NCBI GenBank assembly: GCA_963770635.1 | Contig: CAVYQI010000002.1 | Span: 1 to 64,000 of the forward strand | Length of the DNA stretch: 64,000 nucleotides | Direction of reading: 5' to 3' | Source: DASZIT01 sp963770635 | Lineage (GTDB): Bacteria; Actinomycetota; Acidimicrobiia; Acidimicrobiales; RAAP-2 | Shown here: piece by piece, positions 51,293-61,369 of the stretch | How the letters are laid out: each line of letters starts with the position of its first letter | How positions within the stretch are numbered: position 1 is the first letter of the stretch | Made by a program: the position numbers and the translations under genes | Notes under the pieces: generated by a model | The model's input: only the letters and a program-made list of their open reading frames with translations | What the model was told of the DNA's origin: nothing | Database searches by the model: none

Positions 51293-52537
51293 ATGGGAAG
51301 AACCGCGTGGACCACCACCGAACGGCGACCGACCCGGCAGATCCAGGTGGGCGGCGTGGCGGTGGGGGGCGGGGCCCCGGTCACCGTCCAGTCGATGACC
51401 ACCACCAAGACAGCCGACGCCGAAGGCACCCTGAGCCAGATCTACGCCCTGGCCGCCGCCGGCGCCGACATCGTGCGGTGCACCTGTAACGAGGAAGCCG
51501 CCGCCGAGGGGCTGGCCCGGATCGTGCCCCGCTCGCCGGTGCCGATCATCGCCGACATCCACTTCCACCACGAGATGGCGTTGGCGGCGTTGGAGGCGGG
51601 CGTCAACGGCTTGCGGCTGAATCCGGGGAACCTCCGGAAGGAGGCGGAGATCAAGCAGGTGGCATCGGAAGCCAAGGACCGGGGCGTCCCCATCCGGATC
51701 GGGGTGAACGCCGGCTCCCTCCACCCGGACCTCTACAAGCGCTTCGGCGGCGCCACCCCGGAGGCGCTGGTCGAGTCGGCCCGGATGGAGTTGGCTTACT
51801 TCGCCGACGTCGGCTTCGATGACGTGAAGATCTCGGTGAAGGCCTCGTCGGTCCCGCTGATGATCGAGGCCTACCGGCTGGCGTCGGAGACGTTCGACCA
51901 TCCGCTCCACCTCGGGGTGACGGAGGCGGGCCCGCCCCCGGCCGGGTTGTTGAAGGGCACCGCCGGCATCGCCACCCTCCTGGCCGAGGGGATCGGCGAC
52001 ACCATCCGCTACTCGCTGACCGCCGATCCGGTCGAAGAGGCCCGGGCCGGCCGTCAACTGCTGGAAGCGCTGGGGCTGCGGGAGCGCAAGGGCCTCGACC
52101 TCATCGCCTGCCCGAGCTGCGGCCGGGCGGAGATCGACGTCATCGCGGTAGCCAGCGCCGCCCAGGCCGCATTGGAGAACCGGAACCTGCCCATCCAGGT
52201 GGCGGTCATGGGCTGCGTGGTCAACGGTCCGGGCGAGGCCCGGGAGGCCGACCTCGGGATCGCCGCCGGCCGCAAGCGGGGACATCTGTTCATCAAGGGG
52301 AAGATCGTCCGGGTGGTACCCGAGGACGAGATGGTCGACGCACTGGTGGCCGAAGCCGAGAAGCTGGTGACCGAAGGGGTCGAGGCCCGACTGGCCGCCG
52401 CCGATGCCGGGGCCGAGGCCGAGGCGGAAGCCGATCGTCGCGAGCTGCTGGAGGCGAAGGGCGACGATGCCAACGCCTCGGAGACCAAGGTCGAGTTGAT
52501 CCGCAAGAAATACGGCGAGGGCCACGAAGCGCAGTAA
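51293..52537 (+). CDS. ispG: (E)-4-hydroxy-3-methylbut-2-enyl-diphosphate synthase
   Basis: Iron-sulfur enzyme of the MEP pathway, 414 aa. VTVQSMTTTKTADAEGT at the N-terminus, LRLNPGNLRKEAEIKQV, GVNAGSLHPDL, and the 4Fe-4S cysteines in IACPSCGRAEIDV and VMGCVVNGPGEARE. About 45 extra C-terminal residues (EAEAEADRRELLEAKGDDA) are charged and probably disordered. Together with dxr and the FAD-free redox context it supplies isoprenoids for quinones and wall lipid carriers. Confidence 0.97.
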   Translation: MGRTAWTTTERRPTRQIQVGGVAVGGGAPVTVQSMTTTKTADAEGTLSQIYALAAAGADIVRCTCNEEAAAEGLARIVPRSPVPIIADIHFHHEMALAALEAGVNGLRLNPGNLRKEAEIKQVASEAKDRGVPIRIGVNAGSLHPDLYKRFGGATPEALVESARMELAYFADVGFDDVKISVKASSVPLMIEAYRLASETFDHPLHLGVTEAGPPPAGLLKGTAGIATLLAEGIGDTIRYSLTADPVEEARAGRQLLEALGLRERKGLDLIACPSCGRAEIDVIAVASAAQAALENRNLPIQVAVMGCVVNGPGEAREADLGIAAGRKRGHLFIKGKIVRVVPEDEMVDALVAEAEKLVTEGVEARLAAADAGAEAEAEADRRELLEAKGDDANASETKVELIRKKYGEGHEAQ

Positions 52538-52599
52538 CCCTGGCCGCCCGGCTGGCCGGGACGCGCTGCGGCTCGCCGGGGGGTGCTGACCCGGCCCGG

Positions 52600-52605
52600 T
52601 AGGAT
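52600..52605 (+). promoter_or_regulatory. Candidate -10 element for proS
   Basis: TAGGAT lies 8 bases upstream of the proS ATG (52614); no Shine-Dalgarno is visible. Confidence 0.4.
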
Positions 52606-52613
52606 CGCCGACC

Positions 52614-54359
52614 ATGCGCATGTCCCGGCTCCTGGTTCGCACCCTCCGCGACGCCCCGGCCGACGCCGAGGTGGCCAGCGCCCAGCTGCTGATCCGGGGT
52701 GGTTTCATCCGCCGGTTGGCGTCGGGGGTGTACACCTTCCTGCCTCTCGGGCTGCGGGTGCTCCAGAACATCGAGGCGGTCATCCGCCAGGAGTTGGATG
52801 CCGCCGAGGCCCAGGAAGTGCTGCTGCCCGCCCTCCACCCCCTCGAGTTGTGGGAACAGAGCGGCCGGGCCGCCATGTTCGGGACCGATGCGCTTCCGGC
52901 CATGGTGGTCGAGGGCCGGGGCGGGAGCTTTGTGCTCGGCCCCACCCACGAGGAGGTGGTCACCGTCACGGTGGGTGCCGAGGTCGACTCCTACCGGCAG
53001 CTCCCGCTCACCCTGTACCAGATCCAGGTGAAGTTCCGCGACGAGGCCCGCCCCCGGTTCGGTCTGCTGCGCACCCGGGAGCTGATCATGGCCGACGCCT
53101 ACTCCTTCGATGTCGACAAAGAGGCCATGCAGAGCTCGTACCGAGCGGTGTTCGAGGCCTATCTGCGAATCTTCGGGCGTCTGGATCTGGAGGTCTTCCC
53201 GGTCGAGGCCCGCTCGGGGGCCATCGGCGGCGACGTGAACCACGAATTCATGGTGCCCTCGGTGGTGGGTGAGGACCATTTCGTCCAGTGCACCTCTTGC
53301 GGATACGCCGCCAACGTCGAAGCGGCGGAGAGGGGGGTTGGCACCGATCCGTCGACCGCCGCCAGTACCGGCGCCGGCTCCGATGGACCGCCACTGGTCG
53401 ACCACCACACGCCCGACCGGCCCGGGATCGAGCCGGTGGTAGCGTTCTTTGCCGCCGCCGGGGGCGTTCCCGGCGAGGAGCGGGAGGTCACCGCGGCCGA
53501 CCTGATGAAGAGCCTGGCGGTGGTGGACGACAAGGGTCGGCCCACCCTGCTGTTGGTGCCCGGCGACCGCGAGGCCCGGCTGCCGGCGGGATGGCGGCTC
53601 TTCGAGGACGACGACTTTGCTGCCCATCCGTCGCTGATCAAGGGCTACATCGGGCCGATGGCCCAACAGGAGCACGGGATCCGGGTGGTGGCCGACCTCG
53701 GCATTGCCCGGGGCGGCACCTGGATGACCGGGGCCAACCACCGGGATCACCACGTCAGCGGCCTGACCCTCGGCCGGGACTTCACCGTCGACGAGTGGGG
53801 CTCGTTCGTGGAGGTGGCGACCGGGGATCTCTGCCCGCGCTGCCGGGAGGCGGTCGGACTGGTCCGCTCGGTGGAAGCCGCCCACACCTTCCAGCTCGGT
53901 CTCCGCTACAGCGAGGTGATGCCCGGCTCCACCTTCGTGGCCGAGGACGGGTCCGAGGGCCGGTTCTCGATGGGTTGCTACGGCATGGGGGTGAGCCGGC
54001 TGCTGGCGGTGGTCGCCGAGGAGCATCACGACGACAAGGGACTGGTCTGGCCGCAGGAAGTGGCCCCTTACCAGGTGGCGCTGCTGGCCCTGGGCGCCGG
54101 CCGTTCGCCGGAGGTGGCCGCCGCCGCCGACCAGCTGTATGCCGGGCTGGTGGCCGCCGGCGTCGACGTCCTCTACGACGATCGAGATGCCTCCCCGGGG
54201 GTCAAGTTCAAGGACGCCGACCTGTTGGGCCTGCCCGTCCGCCTGGTGGTCGGGGAGAAGGGCCTGGCCCGGGGGATCGTGGAGTGGCGGTCCCGGGCCA
54301 CCGGGGAGGACCGCGAATTGGCACTGGGTGACGCGGTGAGCGCGGTGGCCGCCGGCTGA
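52614..54359 (+). CDS. proS: Prolyl-tRNA synthetase, bacterial type
   Basis: Class II aminoacyl-tRNA synthetase, 581 aa. Motif 1 area AEVASAQLLIRGGFIRRLAS, motif 2 VKFRDEARPRFGLLRTREL (quoted in part), and motif 3 MGCYGMGVSRLLAVVAEEHHD (quoted in part). An editing INS domain lies between motifs 2 and 3 (TAADLMKSLAVVDDKG, GYIGPM, GANHRDHHVSG), and a C-terminal anticodon-binding domain follows (DVLYDDRDASPGVKFKDADL). A 30-residue Ser/Thr/Gly linker precedes the INS domain. The INS domain removes mischarged alanine in characterised enzymes. Confidence 0.97.
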   Translation: MRMSRLLVRTLRDAPADAEVASAQLLIRGGFIRRLASGVYTFLPLGLRVLQNIEAVIRQELDAAEAQEVLLPALHPLELWEQSGRAAMFGTDALPAMVVEGRGGSFVLGPTHEEVVTVTVGAEVDSYRQLPLTLYQIQVKFRDEARPRFGLLRTRELIMADAYSFDVDKEAMQSSYRAVFEAYLRIFGRLDLEVFPVEARSGAIGGDVNHEFMVPSVVGEDHFVQCTSCGYAANVEAAERGVGTDPSTAASTGAGSDGPPLVDHHTPDRPGIEPVVAFFAAAGGVPGEEREVTAADLMKSLAVVDDKGRPTLLLVPGDREARLPAGWRLFEDDDFAAHPSLIKGYIGPMAQQEHGIRVVADLGIARGGTWMTGANHRDHHVSGLTLGRDFTVDEWGSFVEVATGDLCPRCREAVGLVRSVEAAHTFQLGLRYSEVMPGSTFVAEDGSEGRFSMGCYGMGVSRLLAVVAEEHHDDKGLVWPQEVAPYQVALLALGAGRSPEVAAAADQLYAGLVAAGVDVLYDDRDASPGVKFKDADLLGLPVRLVVGEKGLARGIVEWRSRATGEDRELALGDAVSAVAAG

Positions 54360-54411
54360 TCGGGGCCCGGCGGGGCGGAGCGCGTTCCCGTCGCTCTACC
54401 GGCGGAGCGAC

Positions 54412-54444
54412 CCGCGGCCGGAAGCAGGTCGACAGCGGCCGCGG
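54412..54444. repeat. 9-bp inverted repeat downstream of proS
   Basis: CCGCGGCCG and CGGCCGCGG are separated by 15 bases, and an A6 run follows at 54449-54454. As RNA on the plus strand this forms a stable hairpin but lacks a T-run, so it is at best a Rho-assisted terminator for proS. Confidence 0.45.
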
Positions 54445-54469
54445 GGCCAAAAAAGCAGCGTAGAGCCGC

Positions 54470-54497
54470 TTCCAGATCGGGCTGGCGCTGCTATACT
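54470..54497 (+). promoter_or_regulatory. Promoter for the rimP-nusA-ylxR-infB operon
   Basis: TTCCAG (54470-54475) and TATACT (54492-54497) are separated by 16 bases. TATACT is one mismatch from consensus and rare in this GC-rich sequence. Transcription would start near 54504, leaving a leader of about 165 bases before rimP. Confidence 0.55.
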
Positions 54498-54527
54498 TGA
54501 AATCTGCCGTTTGGTTGGGGTGTAGTG

Positions 54528-54569
54528 ACGCTTGGCAAAGCGTGGGCGGACAGCCCACGCTTTTGTTTT
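54528..54569 (+). terminator. Intrinsic terminator with competing upstream hairpin in the rimP leader
   Basis: GCGTGGGC-ggaca-GCCCACGC followed by TTTTGTTTT (54540-54569) is a textbook intrinsic terminator, but it lies upstream of rimP, inside the leader. A second hairpin, ACGCTT-GGCA-AAGCGT (54528-54543), shares four bases with the terminator's 5' arm, so the two cannot form together. This is the geometry of a transcription attenuator. The remainder of the 310-base proS-rimP gap holds the promoter and an inverted repeat. Confidence 0.65.
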
Positions 54570-54669
54570 GTCAAAGACACTTCCGCCAGATTGCAGGGGA
54601 TGGACGACAGATAGATGGCTACCACACGGATTTTCAACCCGGCGACGAGCGAGAGAGGAGACAGCCAGT

Positions 54670-55226
54670 ATGACCGAAGAACTGTTTTCTCTGCTCGAGC
54701 CTGCGGTGACCTCCGTGGGCCTGGAGCTCTTTGACGTTGAGCTGAAGTCGGGGGTGGTCCTGGTCACGGTGGATCGAGCCGGAGGGGTGGATCTCGAGGC
54801 TCTCACCGATGCCAACCGGGTGGTCTCGGCGGTGCTCGATGAGCGTGACCCGGTACCCGGCTCCTACACCCTCGAGGTCTCCAGCCCCGGGGTGGAGCGG
54901 ACCCTGAGGACACCGGCCCACTTCACCAAAGCGGTGGGGGAGACGGTCTCGGTCAAAACCCGTCCCCAGGTCCCCGGTCCCCGGCGTCTGAAGGGCACGT
55001 TGGCGGCGGCCGACGGTGAGGGCATCGAGTTGGTCACCGACGAAGTGCCCGAGGGTCGGGTCAGACTGTCCTACTCGGACATGGATCGGGTCCGCACCGT
55101 CTTCGGGTGGGGGCCGACACCACGTCCCGGCGGCAAGTCGGGGACGGCCAACACCGCCGGTCCCGGTGCCTCGCCGAGGAACACCAGGACGACCGAGAAC
55201 GAGAAGAGGAAGCAGGTCACCCCCTC

Positions 55227-55230
<4 letters not shown>
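54670..55230 (+). CDS. rimP: Ribosome maturation factor RimP
   Basis: 30S assembly factor, 186 aa. LELFDVELKSGVVLVTVDR, VSAVLDERDPVPGSYTLEVS with the conserved SSPGVERTL, then the SH3-like C-terminal domain. A Pro/Gly/Thr-rich tail of 45 residues is extra. GAGAGAGGAGA lies 9 bases before the ATG. First gene of the operon; TGA overlaps the nusA ATG (ATGA). Confidence 0.94.
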
Positions 55231-56560
<1,330 letters not shown>

Positions 56561-56564
<4 letters not shown>

Positions 56565-56827
56565 CCTCGACTCGTACCTGCATCGGTTGCCGTCGGGCAG
56601 GTGCACAGGACGGGATGGTGCGGATAGTTCGGGCGTCCGACGGCTCCCTGGTGGTGGGCCGGTCGGTCCCCGGTCGGGGGGCGTGGTTGTGTCGGTACGC
56701 CCCAGACTGCGTTGACCAGGCCATACGGCGAAAAGCATTCGAGCGGGCCTTGCGGGGGCCGGTGAGTACAGAACAGATGGAAATGGTCCGGGAGGCCCTC
56801 CGAGGGTCCGGACGGGCGCCTGGGTAG
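56561..56827 (+). CDS. ylxR: YlxR (DUF448) family nucleic-acid-binding protein
   Basis: 88 aa as drawn. RTCIGCRRAGAQDGMVRIVRA (quoted in part: RTCIGCRRAGAQDGMVRI) and GRGAWLCRYAPDCVDQAIRRKAFERAL are diagnostic of YlxR, found between nusA and infB in most bacteria. No ATG, GTG or TTG lies in frame upstream of the TCIGC motif; the nearest in-frame candidate overlapping the nusA stop is ATA (56561-56563, in gcATAGcc). The first canonical start, ATG 56612, would delete the CIGCR motif. Role is probably RNA or ribosome related. Confidence 0.75.
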
Positions 56828-56918
56828 GGCTCGGAGGCCCAGGCACCGCAATGTGCGAGGATAGAGGTCGTATGTGCGTAGAGGCGCATAGGACGTGAAT
56901 GAAGGGCAGTAATAGAGG

Positions 56919-59900
56919 TTGCCGAAGAAGATACGGGTCTACGAGCTCGCCCACGAGCTCGGATTGACCAACAAAGAGGCACTTGACCTGTGCCTTTCCC
57001 TTGGAATGGGAGTGAAGAGCCACTCGTCCTCCATCGAGGACGCGCAGGCGGACCGCGCCCGTCGCAAGGCTGATCGTGAAGGCCTCCGCCGGGAGGTTCA
57101 GCCTGAGGAGCCGGCACCCCCGGCCAAGAAGGCGGCGGCGACCAAGAAGGCCGCCGCCAAGAAGGCCGCGGCCGCGACTCGGGCCTCTGGCACCGATAAA
57201 GGCGCTGACCAGGACGGCAAGGCGGTGGCCGCCGCCTCCGAGCCGGCCACCACCACCGGCGATGGGCTGCCTGCCGCTCCCACCCCGATCAAGCGGTCCG
57301 GGGCCAAGCTCGTCACCAGCCGTCCCGGCGCCGAGAAGCCGGCGGAAACCCCTGCCGCTGCCCCGGCTGCCTCGGTCGCACCGGTGACGCCGATCGCTCC
57401 CACAACCCCGGCCGCCAAAGCGCCCGCCGCGAAAGCCCCGGCTAAGGCGCCGGCAGCCAAACCGCACGCGGCGGCCGCCAACGCCCCCGCGGCGCCCGCC
57501 ATTACCCGATCAACCCCCCCGGCGGCGGCCGTCCCGACGGAAGCGCCGGCTCCGGCACCGGCTAAGGCACCCGCTAAGGCACCCGCGCCCGAAGAGCCGG
57601 TCGCACCGGCGGCCACCGCGCCCCCCGCCGCCCCGCTGGCTCCGGCCGCATCGGTGGCCCCGGCAGCACCGCCGTCAGCCCCTGCGCATCCACCGACCAG
57701 CGCCTCTGGGCGATCGATTCCACCACCTCCGGGCGGACCACCCCGTTCTGTTACCGGCAAGCCCATCCCGCCGCCCCCCGGTTCGGGCGGGCGGCGACAG
57801 CCGGCCAGCAGCCCACGTCCAGGAAGTGGCTTCACCGGTCGCCCCGGCCCCGGTGGGGCAACCAGGCCCAGCGGGCCGGGAAGCGGGCGTCCGGGTGGAT
57901 CCGGGCCCGGCGGCGGTGGCGGTTTCGGCGGCCGCCCCGGCGGTGGTCCTGGCGGTGGCGGAGGCTTCAGTGGACGTCCCGGCGGCGGGCCCGGTGGGGG
58001 CCCGGGCGGCGGCCCCGGTGGTCCGGGTGGACGCGGTGGACCCGGTATGGGTCGCGGCCGTCCCAATCAGCGTCGCCCTCGCCGACGCCGCCGCAATCTC
58101 GAAGAGCTCGAGCCGACCCAACTCACCGCCTACACGCCTTCGACTGCCCCGGTGCCCGACACCGAAGTCATCGTGGAGCGGGGCTCGACGGCTCGCGATC
58201 TCGGCCCCAAGCTGAATCGGTCCGCCGGTGACGTGATCCGCTTCCTTCTGCTCCAGGGGGAGATGGTTACGGCCACCCAGTCGTTGACCGACGACATGAT
58301 CGATCTGTTCGCGGCCGAGCTCGGCGCCGACGTGCGTCTGGTCGACCCCGGCGAGGAGCGCGAGGCCGAATTGCTGGCCAAATTCCTCGACGACGACGAA
58401 GAGGAGATCGACGAGGCCGATCTGCGGCCCCGTCCGCCGGTGGTCACCGTGATGGGCCATGTCGACCACGGCAAGACACTCCTCCTCGATCGCATCCGCC
58501 ACGCCAATGTGGTCGCCGGCGAAGCCGGGGGCATCACCCAGCACATCGGTGCCTATCAGGTGGTCTGGAACGACAACCCGATCACCTTCATCGACACCCC
58601 CGGCCACGAGGCGTTCACCGCCATGCGGGCCCGCGGTGCCGAGATCACCGACATCGTGGTACTGGTAGTGGCGGCCGATGACGGTGTCATGCCCCAGACC
58701 ATCGAAGCCATCGACCATGCCAAAGCGGCCGACGTGCCGATCATCGTCGCCATCAACAAGATCGATCGGGAGGAAGCCGATCCCAACCGCGTGCTGCAGC
58801 AGCTTTCCGAGCAGGGACTGGTACCCGAGGCCTGGGGCGGCGACACCATCACCGTGGAGGTTTCCGCCCTCCAGAACCTGGGCATCGAAGATCTCCTCGA
58901 GCAGATCGTGTTGGTCGCCGAAGTGGAGGAGCTGGTGGCCAGTCCCGAGGGACGGGCCCGGGGTGTGGTGATCGAAGCCGAGCTCGAGGTGGGCCGGGGC
59001 CCGGTGGCTTCGGTCATCGTCGAACAGGGCACGTTGCGGGTTGGCGATCCGATCGTGGCCGGGGCGGCGTGGGGCAAGGTCAAGGCTCTGGTCGACGAGC
59101 ACGGAGACCAGATCAAGGAAGCCCCTCCCTCCACCCCGGTGCAGATCCTCGGGTTCTCCGAGCCGCCGGAACCGGGAGACGACTTCAGGGTCGCCCCCGA
59201 GCAGGCCCAGGCCCGCACCATCGGTGAGGCACGCGCCCACCGTTACCGGGTGGCCGGCCATGTCCCGGCTGCCGGTTCGGCATTGGGCGGGGCCAAGCTC
59301 GAAGACCTCTTCGAGCAGATCCAGCGGGGCGAGACCGCCACCCTCAACCTGATCCTCAAGGCCGACGTGCGCGGGTCGCTCGAAGCGGTGACCGAGAGCC
59401 TCCGGAAGCTCGAGCGCGAAGACGTGAAGTTGAGCTTCGTCCATCGGGGCGTGGGCGGGATCTCCGAGTACGACGTGCAGCTGGCTCAAGCCTCCAATGC
59501 CACCATCATCGGCTTCAACGTGCGTCCCGACCGGCGGGCCCGGGAGATGGCGGCCAAGGCCCGCGTCGAGATCCGTACCTACGAGATCATCTACAAGCTG
59601 CTCGAGGACATCGAGGCGGCCATGCTCGGCCTGCTGGCACCGGTGTTCGAAGAGATCGTCACCGGCGAGGCCGAAGTGCGTCAGGTCTTCCGGGTGCCCA
59701 AGCTCGGGGCGGTTGCCGGGTGCTATGTCCGGGAAGGTGTCATCACCCGCGGTTCCAAGGTCCGGTTCCTCCGTGAGGGCGTCGTCATCTGGAAGGGCGC
59801 CATCACCTCCCTCCGGCGGTTCAAGGACGATGTCCGCGAAGTGCAGTCTGGCTTCGAGTGCGGTATCGGGCTCTCCGACTACCAGGACCTCAAAGAGGGC

Positions 59901-59945
59901 GACATCATCGAGACCTACGACGAGCGGGAGATCCCTCGTACCTGA
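56919..59945 (+). CDS. infB: Translation initiation factor IF-2
   Basis: 1008-aa GTPase that places initiator tRNA on the 30S subunit. Residues 1-60 are the IF2_N domain (KIRVYELAHELGLTNKEAL). Residues 65-400 are Ala/Lys/Pro then Gly/Arg-rich (GGGFGGRPGGGPGGG), longer than average. The G domain has VMGHVDHGKTLLLDRI, FIDTPGHEAFTAM, INKID; domains II-IV follow (VKLSFVHRGVGGISEYDV, FNVRPDRRAREMA). TTG start 91 bases after ylxR. Confidence 0.97.
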   Translation: MPKKIRVYELAHELGLTNKEALDLCLSLGMGVKSHSSSIEDAQADRARRKADREGLRREVQPEEPAPPAKKAAATKKAAAKKAAAATRASGTDKGADQDGKAVAAASEPATTTGDGLPAAPTPIKRSGAKLVTSRPGAEKPAETPAAAPAASVAPVTPIAPTTPAAKAPAAKAPAKAPAAKPHAAAANAPAAPAITRSTPPAAAVPTEAPAPAPAKAPAKAPAPEEPVAPAATAPPAAPLAPAASVAPAAPPSAPAHPPTSASGRSIPPPPGGPPRSVTGKPIPPPPGSGGRRQPASSPRPGSGFTGRPGPGGATRPSGPGSGRPGGSGPGGGGGFGGRPGGGPGGGGGFSGRPGGGPGGGPGGGPGGPGGRGGPGMGRGRPNQRRPRRRRRNLEELEPTQLTAYTPSTAPVPDTEVIVERGSTARDLGPKLNRSAGDVIRFLLLQGEMVTATQSLTDDMIDLFAAELGADVRLVDPGEEREAELLAKFLDDDEEEIDEADLRPRPPVVTVMGHVDHGKTLLLDRIRHANVVAGEAGGITQHIGAYQVVWNDNPITFIDTPGHEAFTAMRARGAEITDIVVLVVAADDGVMPQTIEAIDHAKAADVPIIVAINKIDREEADPNRVLQQLSEQGLVPEAWGGDTITVEVSALQNLGIEDLLEQIVLVAEVEELVASPEGRARGVVIEAELEVGRGPVASVIVEQGTLRVGDPIVAGAAWGKVKALVDEHGDQIKEAPPSTPVQILGFSEPPEPGDDFRVAPEQAQARTIGEARAHRYRVAGHVPAAGSALGGAKLEDLFEQIQRGETATLNLILKADVRGSLEAVTESLRKLEREDVKLSFVHRGVGGISEYDVQLAQASNATIIGFNVRPDRRAREMAAKARVEIRTYEIIYKLLEDIEAAMLGLLAPVFEEIVTGEAEVRQVFRVPKLGAVAGCYVREGVITRGSKVRFLREGVVIWKGAITSLRRFKDDVREVQSGFECGIGLSDYQDLKEGDIIETYDEREIPRT

Positions 59946-60009
59946 GAGGTAGTTCAGCCGCACCATCAGCAGCAGGACCACAGGACCAAAGGTTCGAACG
60001 GAAGAAGCT

Positions 60010-60468
60010 ATGTCAGGTCGCCGTCATGACAACCGGGGGGTATCGCCCTATCCGCGGTCGTTGCGAGTCAACCAGGTGCTGCGCGAGGTGCTGGCCGAGG
60101 AACTCGAGCGCCTGGCCGACGCCGACGAGCGTTTGCGCCTGGTGACGGTGACGTCGGTGGACACCGCGCCCGACCTTCGCCATGCCACCGTGTTCCTGAG
60201 CTCCCTCACCGACGACGGGGCCGATGCCCTGGCCGAGCGGCGGCCGCACCTGCAGCGCTCCCTCGGCCGTCAGCTGCGGATGAAGCGCACGCCGCTCCTG
60301 GCCTTCGAGGTCGACCCGGCGGTGATCTCGGGCAGCCGGGTCGAAGACGTGCTGCGCCGGATCCGGGCCGCCGAGCCCAACCCGCAGGCGGACCCCGCCA
60401 CCAACCCCGGGCCTGACCCCGACACCAACACCGACCCCGGCTCCGGCGCCGACCCCGAGACTCCTTGA
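60010..60468 (+). CDS. rbfA: Ribosome-binding factor A
   Basis: KH-fold 16S rRNA maturation factor, 152 aa. RVNQVLREVLAEELERLAD, VTVTSVDTAPDLRHATVFLS and QLRMKRTPLLAFEVDPA. A Pro/Asp/Asn-rich tail (NPGPDPDTNTDPGSGADPE) is extra. ATG at 60010; the TGA overlaps the truB ATG (TGATG). Confidence 0.95.
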   Translation: MSGRRHDNRGVSPYPRSLRVNQVLREVLAEELERLADADERLRLVTVTSVDTAPDLRHATVFLSSLTDDGADALAERRPHLQRSLGRQLRMKRTPLLAFEVDPAVISGSRVEDVLRRIRAAEPNPQADPATNPGPDPDTNTDPGSGADPETP

Positions 60469-61358
60469 TGGCCTCCCCTTCCGACGTTGTGACCGGTCTG
60501 GTGGTGGTGGACAAGGAGACGGCCTGGACCTCCCATGACGTGGTGGCCCGCTGTCGTCGCATCTTTGGCCAGCGCCGTGTCGGCCATGCCGGCACGCTCG
60601 ATCCCGATGCCACCGGGGTCCTGCTGGTGGGACTGGGTCGGGCCACCCGGCTGATGCGGTTCCTCACCGTTCTTCCCAAGACCTACGAAGGGGAAGTGGT
60701 CCTCGGCACGTCGACCACCACCCTCGATGCCAGCGGCGAGGTGACCGGCACCTGGGACATGAGTGAGGTGACGTTGGCCGAGGTGCGGGCCGCCGCGGCA
60801 CAGATGACCGGCGACATCGAGCAGATACCGCCGATGGTGTCGGCAGTGAAGGTGGGCGGACGCCGGCTCCATGCGCTGGCCCGGGAGGGCATCGAAGTCG
60901 AACGCGCCCCCCGTCCTGTGACCGTCCACCGGTTCGACGTGGCCCCGACCACCAGCCCGGGGGTGTTCCGGATCGATGTCGAGTGCTCATCGGGTACCTA
61001 CGTCCGGGTCCTGGCGGCCGATCTCGGAGCCGCTCTCGGTGGGGGAGCCCACCTCCGCAATCTCCGACGCACCCGCATCGGGTCGTTCACCGCGGAGGAT
61101 GCCCGGCTGGTCGATGAGCTCACCCCGGCGGTGGTGCTGACCCCGGCCCAGGGCATGCGAGACCTCGAACAGGTGGTGGTGCCGGTGGACGTGGAGAAGC
61201 TGGTGAGTCGCGGGCTCGCCCTCGACCGGGTGTCCCTGGGCATCTCCGGGGAGGGGCCGTGGGGGCTCGTCGATGTCGGCCACAATCTCCTGGCTGTCTA
61301 CGAGGCCACCGAGACCGACCGGATCCGTCCGGCCGTGGTCTTGACCGGCGCCAGTTAG
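60468..61358 (+). CDS. truB: tRNA pseudouridine-55 synthase
   Basis: Makes pseudouridine 55 in tRNA T-loops, 296 aa. GLVVVDKETAWTSHDVV, RRVGHAGTLDPDATGVLLVG with the catalytic Asp in GTLDPDA, RLMRFLTVLPKTYEG and IPPMVSAVKVGGRRLHALAR. ATG 60468 overlaps rbfA; a TTG codon just before it is less likely. Confidence 0.96.
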   Translation: MASPSDVVTGLVVVDKETAWTSHDVVARCRRIFGQRRVGHAGTLDPDATGVLLVGLGRATRLMRFLTVLPKTYEGEVVLGTSTTTLDASGEVTGTWDMSEVTLAEVRAAAAQMTGDIEQIPPMVSAVKVGGRRLHALAREGIEVERAPRPVTVHRFDVAPTTSPGVFRIDVECSSGTYVRVLAADLGAALGGGAHLRNLRRTRIGSFTAEDARLVDELTPAVVLTPAQGMRDLEQVVVPVDVEKLVSRGLALDRVSLGISGEGPWGLVDVGHNLLAVYEATETDRIRPAVVLTGAS

Positions 61359-61361
61359 TCT
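61356..61361 (+). promoter_or_regulatory. Candidate -10 element for ribF
   Basis: TAGTCT lies over the truB stop and 8 bases before the ribF ATG (61370). Confidence 0.3.
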
Positions 61362-61369
61362 CCCCGGCA

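Noticed and set aside
57675..59981. Minus-strand open frame of 768 codons opposite infB
   Set aside because: Antisense shadow; IF-2 G-domain motifs on the plus strand are intact.
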